Source: Betaproteobacteria bacterium
GTDB lineage: Bacteria; Pseudomonadota; Gammaproteobacteria; Burkholderiales; Usitatibacteraceae
DNA: 5,273 bases
Assembly: GCA_003105245.1 (NCBI GenBank)
Contig: PQAI01000271.1
Location: 7,540-12,812, forward strand
Direction of reading: 5' to 3'
Shown here: piece after piece, positions 1 to 5,273 of the stretch
How the letters are laid out: each line of letters starts with the position of its first letter
How positions within the stretch are numbered: the stretch's first letter is position 1
Notes under the pieces: generated by a model
The model's input: the letters and a program-made list of their open reading frames with translations, nothing else
The model's database searches: none
Told to the model about the DNA's origin: nothing
Made by a program: the position numbers and the translations under genes

Positions 1-2586
1 CTCGACGTGAGGAACGCCCTGCAGCTGTCGAACGTGACGGCGCCCACCGGCAAGCTCGTGCGCGACAACCGCGAGATCGCGGTCGAGACCGGCAACTACC
101 TCGAGTCGGCCGCCGACGTGCGCTCGCTCGTGGTGGGCGTGCAGGAAAGGAGCCCGGTGTACCTGGCCGACGTGGCCGAGGTCGTCGACGGCCCCGACCA
201 GCCCTCGCGCTACGTCTGGACCGGCGCGGGACCGGCCGCGGGCGAGAAGGGCATCGCCTCGCCCGGCGAGCACCCCGCCGTGACGATCCAGGTCACCAAG
301 AAGCCCGGCGAGAACGCGGTCGACGTGGCCTCGCGGGTGATGCAGCGCGTCGGCGAGCTCGAGGGCACGCTCATCCCGGCGGAAGTGCGCGCCACCGTCA
401 CCCGCAACTACGGGGCCACCGCCGACGACAAGGCGAAGAGCCTCATCAAGAAGCTCGTCTTCGCCACGCTCTCCGTCGTGGTCCTGGTGTTCGCCACGCT
501 GGGCCGGCGCGAGGCGGCGATCGTCGGCATCGCGGTCGTCCTCACCCTCGCCTCCACGCTCTTCGCCTCCTGGGCCTGGGGATTCACGCTCAACCGCGTC
601 TCCCTCTTCGCGCTCATCTTCTCCATCGGCATCCTGGTGGACGACGCCATCGTCGTGGTGGAGAACATCCACCGCCACCGCGGGCTCTCGGGCGGGCCCC
701 TGCACGGGATCATCCCGGCGGCCGTCGACGAGGTGGGCGGTCCCACGATCCTCGCCACCTTCACGGTGATCGCGGCGCTGCTGCCCATGGCCTTCGTCAC
801 CGGCCTCATGGGGCCCTACATGAGCCCCATCCCCATCAACGCGAGCATGGGGATGCTGCTCTCGCTCGCCATCGCCTTCACCGTGACGCCCTGGCTCGCG
901 CTGAAGCTCCTGGCCTCGCACGGCCACGCCCACGCCTCGGCGCTGGACGCGAAGCTCGAGCGCTTCTTCGGCTCGCTCCTGGGCCGCTTCATCGCCGCGC
1001 CCGAGGCGGCCGCGAACCGGCGATGGCTCGGGATCGGCATCGCCGTGGCCATCGCGCTCTCCGTGGGGCTGGCCGGCGTGAAGCTCGTGGTGCTCAAGAT
1101 GCTGCCCTTCGACAACAAGAGCGAGTTCCAGGTGGTGGTCGACATGCCCGCGGGCACGCCCGTGGAGGTCACGGCCGCGGCGCTCCGCGACCTGGGCGCG
1201 CACGTGGCGACGATCCCGGAAGTCTCCGACTACCAGGCCTACGCGGGCCTCGCCTCGCCCATCAACTTCAACGGCCTGGTGCGCCAGTACTACCTGCGGA
1301 GCCTCTCGGAGCAGGGTGACCTGCAGGTGAACCTCGTCGACAAGTCGAAGCGCCACCGCAAGAGCCACGAGATCGCCGCCGCTGCGCGCCCGGCGCTCGA
1401 GGAGATCGGCCGGCGCTGGGGCGCGAAGGTGAAGGTGATCGAGGTGCCCCCGGGCCCGCCGGTGCTCTCGCCCATCGTGGCCGAGGTCTACGGGCCCGAC
1501 GAAGCAGGCCGCATCCGCGTCGCGAAGAGGGTGCGCGAGGCGCTGGCGGCCACGCCGGACATCGTCGGCATCGACGACACGGTCGACGACCCCGCGCCGA
1601 GGATCGTGCTGCGCGTGGACCAGGGCCGCGCGGCCATCGCCGGCGTCTCGCGGCGCGACGTCGTGGAGACGATGCGCGCGGGGCTCTCGGGCATGGACGC
1701 GACCCCGCTGCACGACGGGCACTCCAAGTACGAGGTGCCGGTGCGCCTGACGCTGCCGGCCGAGCAGCAGGGCGAGCTCGACGAGTTCCTCAAGCTCACG
1801 CTGCGCGCGGCCGACGGCTCGCTCGTGCCGATGTCGGAGCTGGTGCGCGTCGTGAGGAACGACCGCGAGCGCCCCGTCTACCACAAGGACCTGCTGCCGG
1901 TGGTCTACGTCGTCGCCGACCAGGGCGGCAGCACCGACAGCCCTCTCTATGGCATGTTCAGCGCGCGGGGCAAGGTCGCGGGGCAGGCGCTCGAGGACGG
2001 CGGCACGCTGGGCGAGTACTTCATCCGCCAGCCCTCGGACCCGTACCGCGCCTACGCGGTCAAGTGGGACGGCGAGTGGCAGGTGACCTACGAGACCTTC
2101 CGCGACATGGGCGCGGCCTACGGCGTGGGGCTCGTCCTCATCTACCTGCTCGTGGTGGCGCAGTTCCGCTCCTACGTCGTGCCGCTGGTCATCATGGCCC
2201 CCATCCCGCTCACCGTGATCGGGGTGATGCCGGGGCACGCCCTGCTGGGCGCCAACTTCACCGCCACCTCGATGATCGGGATGATCGCGCTCGCGGGCAT
2301 CATCGTGCGCAACTCCATCCTGCTGGTCGACTTCGTGAACCTCAAGGTGGCCGAGGGCGCGGCCTTCCGCGACGCCGTGATGCAGTCGGCCGCGGCGCGC
2401 GCCAAGCCCATCGCCCTCACGGCGGTCGCGGCGATGCTGGGCGCGGGCTTCATCCTCGACGACCCGATCTTCAACGGGCTCGCCATCTCGCTCATCTTCG
2501 GGATCCTGGTGTCGACCGTGCTCACGCTCGTGGTGATCCCGGTCCTCTACTACGCCGCCTTCCGCCGCCGCTTCGGCGAGAGCTGA
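1..2586 (+). CDS. RND-family efflux transporter permease subunit (AcrB-like), 5' end cut by window edge
   Basis: This is the inner-membrane, proton-driven pump subunit of a tripartite efflux system, which normally works with a periplasmic adaptor and an outer-membrane channel. The frame is open from base 1; the GTG at position 7 is internal, so the true start lies upstream. Counting residues from that GTG, 859 are visible. The TM4 proton-relay motif with twin aspartates (VDDAIVVVEN) is at 211-220. In AcrB these are D407/D408, so about 195 residues are missing and the full protein would be near 1,050 residues, normal for the family. Hydrophobic segments around 148-300 fit TM2-TM6 and about 340-362 fits TM7. 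A large periplasmic porter region covers about 365-700, and TM8-TM12 fall at about 702-850. The TM10 motif reads VRNSILLVDF (767-776), with Arg768 where AcrB has the essential Lys940. A small His cluster (SHGHAH, 304-309) lies in the TM6-TM7 loop. The substrate cannot be told from sequence. No adaptor gene is in view; it may lie upstream. Confidence 0.93.
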   Translation, partial: LDVRNALQLSNVTAPTGKLVRDNREIAVETGNYLESAADVRSLVVGVQERSPVYLADVAEVVDGPDQPSRYVWTGAGPAAGEKGIASPGEHPAVTIQVTKKPGENAVDVASRVMQRVGELEGTLIPAEVRATVTRNYGATADDKAKSLIKKLVFATLSVVVLVFATLGRREAAIVGIAVVLTLASTLFASWAWGFTLNRVSLFALIFSIGILVDDAIVVVENIHRHRGLSGGPLHGIIPAAVDEVGGPTILATFTVIAALLPMAFVTGLMGPYMSPIPINASMGMLLSLAIAFTVTPWLALKLLASHGHAHASALDAKLERFFGSLLGRFIAAPEAAANRRWLGIGIAVAIALSVGLAGVKLVVLKMLPFDNKSEFQVVVDMPAGTPVEVTAAALRDLGAHVATIPEVSDYQAYAGLASPINFNGLVRQYYLRSLSEQGDLQVNLVDKSKRHRKSHEIAAAARPALEEIGRRWGAKVKVIEVPPGPPVLSPIVAEVYGPDEAGRIRVAKRVREALAATPDIVGIDDTVDDPAPRIVLRVDQGRAAIAGVSRRDVVETMRAGLSGMDATPLHDGHSKYEVPVRLTLPAEQQGELDEFLKLTLRAADGSLVPMSELVRVVRNDRERPVYHKDLLPVVYVVADQGGSTDSPLYGMFSARGKVAGQALEDGGTLGEYFIRQPSDPYRAYAVKWDGEWQVTYETFRDMGAAYGVGLVLIYLLVVAQFRSYVVPLVIMAPIPLTVIGVMPGHALLGANFTATSMIGMIALAGIIVRNSILLVDFVNLKVAEGAAFRDAVMQSAAARAKPIALTAVAAMLGAGFILDDPIFNGLAISLIFGILVSTVLTLVVIPVLYYAAFRRRFGES

Positions 2587-2604
2587 GCCGCGCGGCGGCC
2601 GGCG

Positions 2605-2625
2605 TGTAACCGCCGGGGTTACAAT
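2605..2625 (+). promoter_or_regulatory. Inverted repeat TGTAACC-N5-GGTTACA overlapping a -10-like TACAAT, upstream of cydA
   Basis: The arms TGTAACC (2605-2611) and GGTTACA (2617-2623) are perfect reverse complements around a 5-bp centre. The right arm runs into TACAAT (2620-2625), one mismatch from the sigma-70 -10 consensus and unusually A/T-rich for this GC-rich DNA. No good -35 hexamer lies 16-18 bp upstream (GC-only sequence there), so if this is a promoter it may need an activator, or the palindrome may be a repressor operator covering the -10. The start would be near 2631-2633, about 25 nt before the cydA ATG. The repeat is not followed by a T run, so it does not look like an intrinsic terminator. 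The repeat is seen directly; the regulatory role and the bound protein are inferred. Confidence 0.45.
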
Positions 2626-2627
2626 GT

Positions 2628-2650
2628 CCCCCAGGGCGATTTCCCGGGGG
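2628..2650 (+). promoter_or_regulatory. Possible RBS-sequestering hairpin in the cydA leader
   Basis: CCCCC (2628-2632) can pair with GGGGG (2646-2650), and GGG (2634-2636) with CCC (2643-2645). This leaves one bulged A (2633) and a six-base loop (2637-2642). The GGGGG arm is the only purine-rich stretch at ribosome-binding distance from the cydA start, ending 5 nt before the ATG, so folding would hide the presumed Shine-Dalgarno region. A transcript starting just downstream of TACAAT would lose most of the 5' arm, while read-through from the RND gene would keep all of it. The pairing is visible in the sequence; an effect on translation is inference, and GC-rich DNA makes such stems by chance fairly often. 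Confidence 0.3.
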
Positions 2651-2655
2651 CCTCC

Positions 2656-4008
2656 ATGGACGACCCGCTGCTGCTCGCGCGCGCGCAGTTCGGCCTGAAC
2701 ATCGCGTTCCACATCCTCTTCCCGTCGCTCACGATCGCGCTCGCCTGGATCCTGCTCGGGTTCCGCGTCGCGTACCACCGCACGGGCGACGCGGGCTGGC
2801 TGAAGACCTACAAGCTGTGGACGAAGATCTTCGCGCTCACCTTCGCGATGGGCGTGGTGACGGGCATCGTGATGTCGTTCCAGTTCGGCACCAACTGGCC
2901 CGGGTTCATGAACCGCGTGGGCGCGATCGCGGGCCCGCTGCTGGGCTACGAGGTGCTCACCGCCTTCTTCCTCGAGGCGACCTTCCTGGGCGTGATGCTC
3001 TTCGGGATGAACCGCGTGCCGCCGTGGGCGCACATCGGCGCCACGGCGCTCGTGGCCCTGGGGACCTCGCTCTCGGCGTTCTGGATCCTCGCGCTCAATT
3101 CCTGGATGCAGACGCCCGCGGGACACGTCCTCGACGGCCGGCAGTGGATCGCGGGCGACTGGCTCGCGGTGGTCTTCAACCCGTCGTTCCCCTACCGCTT
3201 CACGCACATGATGATCGCCTCGGGGCTCACCGCCGCTTTCGTCGTGGCGGGGCTGTCGGCCTGGCGGCTGCTCGGGGCGCCCTCGGACGCGCTCGCGCGG
3301 CGAACCCTGCGCGTGGGCGTCCTCGTGGCCGCCGTGCTGTCCCCCGTGCAGGCGGTGGTGGGCGACTTCCACGGCCTCAACACCCTCGAGCACCAGCCGG
3401 CCAAGATCGCGGCGGTGGAGGCCATCTGGCACACCGAGAAGGGCGTGCCGCTGGTGCTCTTCGCCATCCCGAACGCGACGACGAGGACCAACGACTACGC
3501 CATCGAGATCCCCTACGGGGCGAGCCTGATCCTGAAGCACGACGCGAACGCGCAGCTCACGGGCCTGGACGCCTTCGGGAAGGACCATCCGCCCGTGGCG
3601 CCCGTGTTCTTCGCCTTCCGCATCATGGTGGGCATCGGCGTGGCGATGATCGCCGTCTCCTGGTTCTCGGCCTGGGCCACGCGGCGCGGGGCGCCGGCGC
3701 CGCGCTGGCTGCTGTGGACGCTCGCGGGATTCACCTTCTCCGGCTGGGCGGCCACCCTCGCGGGCTGGATCGTGACCGAGATCGGGCGCCAGCCCTGGCT
3801 GGTGCAGGGAGTCCTGCGCACGGCCGAGGCCGTGGGCGAGATCTCCGGCGCCGAGCTGGGCGCGAGCCTCACCGGCTACGCCCTCACCTACGCGACCCTG
3901 TTCGTCGCCTACATGGTCGTGCTCACCCACCTGGCCGGCGCGGGGGCCGAGGCGGCCGCCGCGAAACCGCTTCCCGGCGCCTCCGCCGCCGGCGCCGCCG
4001 CAGACTGA
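2656..4008 (+). CDS. cydA: Cytochrome bd-type quinol oxidase subunit I (short-Q-loop, CIO-like)
   Basis: This is the haem-bearing subunit of the terminal oxidase that takes electrons from quinol at the periplasmic side and reduces O2 to water in the inner membrane. The 450 residues keep the family's functional sites at nearly E. coli CydA numbering. His19 matches the high-spin haem ligand; His184 and Met324 (FRIMVG) match the b558 ligands H186 and M393; Glu375 beside GRQPW (377-381) matches E445. E99, E107 and S140 line up with haem and proton-path residues. Lys250 and Glu255 in QPAKIAAVEA match the quinol-site pair K252/E257. The Q-loop (about 237-312) lacks the long insert of E. coli CydA, which explains the shorter chain and places it in the CIO-like group; cyanide tolerance is known for some members but not provable here. 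The C-terminus (about 428-450) is an Ala/Gly-rich tail, probably disordered. The ATG is chosen because it gives the canonical spacing to His19. The gene for subunit II follows after 9 bp. Confidence 0.97.
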   Translation: MDDPLLLARAQFGLNIAFHILFPSLTIALAWILLGFRVAYHRTGDAGWLKTYKLWTKIFALTFAMGVVTGIVMSFQFGTNWPGFMNRVGAIAGPLLGYEVLTAFFLEATFLGVMLFGMNRVPPWAHIGATALVALGTSLSAFWILALNSWMQTPAGHVLDGRQWIAGDWLAVVFNPSFPYRFTHMMIASGLTAAFVVAGLSAWRLLGAPSDALARRTLRVGVLVAAVLSPVQAVVGDFHGLNTLEHQPAKIAAVEAIWHTEKGVPLVLFAIPNATTRTNDYAIEIPYGASLILKHDANAQLTGLDAFGKDHPPVAPVFFAFRIMVGIGVAMIAVSWFSAWATRRGAPAPRWLLWTLAGFTFSGWAATLAGWIVTEIGRQPWLVQGVLRTAEAVGEISGAELGASLTGYALTYATLFVAYMVVLTHLAGAGAEAAAAKPLPGASAAGAAAD

Positions 4009-4012
4009 GGAG
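4007..4012 (+). promoter_or_regulatory. Shine-Dalgarno GAGGAG for cydB, overlapping the cydA stop
   Basis: GAGGAG begins within the TGA stop of cydA (4006-4008) and ends 5 nt before the cydB ATG at 4018. This is a much stronger ribosome binding site than the GGGGG before cydA. It fixes the cydB start and suggests that ribosomes finishing cydA can reinitiate directly on cydB, which would support balanced synthesis of the two subunits. Confidence 0.8.
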
Positions 4013-4017
4013 CCGCC

Positions 4018-5004
4018 ATGGACCTGCCGCTGATCTTCATGGTGCTGATGGGCGTCTCGGTGCTCGCCTACGTGGTGCTGGACGGCTACGACCTGGGCGT
4101 GGGCATGCTCATGCCGGCGGCGAGCGCTCCGGAGCAATCGGTGATGGTCTCCTCGATCGGCCCCTTCTGGGACGCGAACGAGACCTGGCTCGTCCTCGGG
4201 GTCGGGATCCTGCTCGTCGCCTTTCCGCTCGCCCACGGCGTGGTGCTGGGCGCGCTCTACCTGCCGGTGGTGGCGATGCTCGTGGGCCTCATGTTCCGCG
4301 GCGTGGCCTTCGAGCTGCGCATGAAGGCGCAGGGATGGCACCGCGAGCTCTGGAACTGGCTCTTCTGGGCGGGCTCCTTCCTCGCCTCGTTCTCCCAGGG
4401 GTTCATGCTGGGGCGCTACATCACGGGGTTCGAGCCCGGCTTCGGCTACCTCGCCTTCGCGGCGGTCGTGGGCGCGAGCCTGTGCGGCGGCTACGTGCTG
4501 CTCGGCGCCACCTGGCTCGTGCTCAAGACCGAGGGCGAGCTGCAGGGGAAGGCGCTCGCGTGGTCGCGCTGGGGGCTCCTGTGGGTGGCGCTGGGGGTGG
4601 GGCTGGTGAGCCTCGCCACGCCGATGGTGAGCGAGACGGTGCGCGCCAAGTGGTTCGACTTCCCGCGCACCCTCGCGCTCATGGCGCTGCCGGCGGCGTG
4701 CCTGTGGGCGGGGTTCACCGTGTGGCGCTCGACGGGGAGCATCGCGCGCGGCGGCGGCGCTCGCGACTGGCAGCCCTTCGCGGGGGCCGTGGCGATCTTC
4801 GCGATCGCCTTCCTCGGCCTCGCCTACAGCCTCTATCCCTACGTGGTGATCGACAGGCTGACGATCTGGGAGGCCGCCGCGCACCCGTCGTCGCTGAAGG
4901 TCGTGCTCGCGGGCGCCCTCGTGGTGCTGCCGTTCATCGCGGGCTACACGGCCATCTCGTACCGCGTCTTCCGCGGCAAGGCGAAGGCCGGCCTCTACGA
5001 CTGA
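4018..5004 (+). CDS. cydB: Cytochrome bd-type quinol oxidase subunit II
   Basis: This is the second integral membrane subunit of the bd oxidase and the partner of CydA. It has 328 residues, shorter than E. coli CydB (379) and near the size of CioB-type proteins. The N-terminal helix ends in LDGYDLGVGML (21-31), where Asp25 corresponds to E. coli D29. The hallmark IGPFWDANETW (47-57) contains Asp52, the counterpart of D58 in the proposed proton path. The conserved FRGVAFELR (93-101) follows. Further hydrophobic helices lie around 112-130, 142-168, 184-203, 217-236, 254-275 and 293-315. The C-terminal SLYPYVVIDRLTIWEAAAHP (271-290) and the final YRVFRGK (315-321) are typical of the family. It starts at an ATG with a strong Shine-Dalgarno sequence and is clearly in one operon with cydA. 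Its last 10 bases overlap the 3' end of the minus-strand GGDEF gene. No small CydX-type reading frame follows on the plus strand within view. Confidence 0.97.
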   Translation: MDLPLIFMVLMGVSVLAYVVLDGYDLGVGMLMPAASAPEQSVMVSSIGPFWDANETWLVLGVGILLVAFPLAHGVVLGALYLPVVAMLVGLMFRGVAFELRMKAQGWHRELWNWLFWAGSFLASFSQGFMLGRYITGFEPGFGYLAFAAVVGASLCGGYVLLGATWLVLKTEGELQGKALAWSRWGLLWVALGVGLVSLATPMVSETVRAKWFDFPRTLALMALPAACLWAGFTVWRSTGSIARGGGARDWQPFAGAVAIFAIAFLGLAYSLYPYVVIDRLTIWEAAAHPSSLKVVLAGALVVLPFIAGYTAISYRVFRGKAKAGLYD

Positions 5005-5273
5005 TCGCCCCTCCCGGACACCACCACGCGGTCGCGCCCGCCCCGCTTGGCGGCGTAAAGCGCCTCGTCGGCGCGCGCGATGAGGGTGGTCGCCGTGTCG
5101 GTGTCGGGCTCGTACTGGGCGGCCCCGAGGCTCACCGTCACCGCGAGCGCGTCCGCCCCACCCGGCAAGTCGACCGCGGCCCCCGAGATCGCGCCGCGCA
5201 GCCTCTCGCCCAGCTCCGCGAGAGCGGGTGCGGGCGTGTGAGGAAGCACGGCCATGAATTCCTCGCCGCCGTA
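4995..5273 (-). CDS. GGDEF-domain diguanylate cyclase, C-terminal 92 residues (N-terminus outside window)
   Basis: The visible part is the second half of a GGDEF domain, which makes cyclic di-GMP from two GTP. On the minus strand the first six codons from base 5273 read YGGEEF, so the catalytic A-site signature (GGEEF) is intact and cut only just upstream. The ATG at 5255 comes directly after this motif and is an internal Met, not a start. It is followed by MAVLPHT, the VTVSLGAA strand (visible residues about 45-52) and the family's closing ADEALYAAKRGGRDRV helix and strand (about 67-82). About ten residues of tail then lead to the TAG stop. The GGDEF domain is therefore C-terminal, with no EAL domain after it. 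The RxxD inhibitory site and any sensor domain would be in the missing part, so its input signal is unknown. It converges on cydB with a 10-bp overlap and is not in that operon. Confidence 0.93.
   Translation of the reverse strand, partial: YGGEEFMAVLPHTPAPALAELGERLRGAISGAAVDLPGGADALAVTVSLGAAQYEPDTDTATTLIARADEALYAAKRGGRDRVVVSGRGDQS

Noticed and set aside
7..9. GTG at position 7 as the start of the RND gene
   Set aside because: The frame is open to base 1, and the TM4 motif would lie about 195 residues too early compared with AcrB. The N-terminal helix and first porter segment must be upstream.
922..951. Histidine cluster SHGHAHAS in the RND protein as a metal-binding site
   Set aside because: It lies in a variable cytoplasmic loop between TM6 and TM7 and is short. 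The TM10 sequence does not resemble CusA-type metal pumps, so a metal role is not supported.
210..1172. Several long minus-strand open frames antisense to the RND gene
   Set aside because: They are Ser/Thr/Arg/Ala-rich shadows produced by the strong GC bias at third positions. None shows a domain.
2064..2609. A long plus-strand open frame of 181 codons overlapping the end of the RND gene and running past its stop
   Set aside because: Its translation is Arg/Gly/Ala/Pro-rich with no recognisable domain, as expected for an alternative frame of GC-rich coding DNA. The overlapping frame is an unmistakable RND C-terminus.
2605..2631. The left arm GTAACC as a -35 element of an ECF sigma factor promoter (GTAACC-N16-CGAA type)
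   Set aside because: The position where CGAA would be expected, 16-17 bp downstream, reads CCCC, so the -10 half is absent.
2605..2650. The two intergenic hairpins as a Rho-independent terminator for the RND gene
   Set aside because: Neither stem is followed by a run of T; the second is followed by GC-rich sequence and the cydA start.
2946..3872. Minus-strand open frames antisense to cydA
   Set aside because: They have shadow-frame composition and no family similarity, and the plus-strand gene is certain.
5253..5255. Minus-strand ATG at 5255 as the start of a small 86-residue protein
   Set aside because: The six codons before it read YGGEEF, the catalytic signature of the GGDEF domain, so this Met is internal to a larger protein.

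Overview
The window is gene-dense, very GC-rich DNA (roughly 70 % G+C by eye, with G or C at most third codon positions). It carries three plus-strand genes and the tail of a fourth on the minus strand. The gene families present (an RND efflux pump, a short-Q-loop cytochrome bd quinol oxidase and a GGDEF diguanylate cyclase) and the codon bias fit a Gram-negative Pseudomonadota bacterium, perhaps a betaproteobacterium. The lineage is an inference, because no rRNA or other marker is present.

Layout. Positions 1-2586 hold the C-terminal four-fifths or so of an inner-membrane RND-type efflux permease whose 5' end lies left of the window. A 69-bp gap follows (2587-2655). It contains a perfect 7-bp inverted repeat that overlaps a -10-like TACAAT, and then a second GC-rich hairpin whose 3' arm is the G-rich presumed ribosome binding site of the next gene. 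Positions 2656-4008 (cydA) and 4018-5004 (cydB) encode the two large subunits of a cytochrome bd-type quinol oxidase of the short-Q-loop (CIO-like) kind. They are separated by 9 bp and are almost certainly co-transcribed. On the minus strand, 5273-4995 encodes the last 92 residues of a GGDEF-domain protein with an intact GGEEF signature. Its stop codon lies inside the 3' end of cydB, so the two genes converge with a 10-bp overlap.

Function. CydAB is a quinol:O2 oxidoreductase with high oxygen affinity that usually tolerates cyanide, NO and sulfide. It is encoded complete here except that no small CydX-type subunit is visible, and the convergent gene occupies the place where one would normally sit. 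The RND pump is read in the same direction upstream, but the promoter-like gap suggests cydAB has at least some transcription of its own. The cyclase is an independent, opposing unit.

I see no mobile element, tRNA, rRNA, CRISPR array or clear intrinsic terminator, and no convincing undescribed system. The most informative non-coding signal is the paired inverted repeats between the pump gene and cydA.
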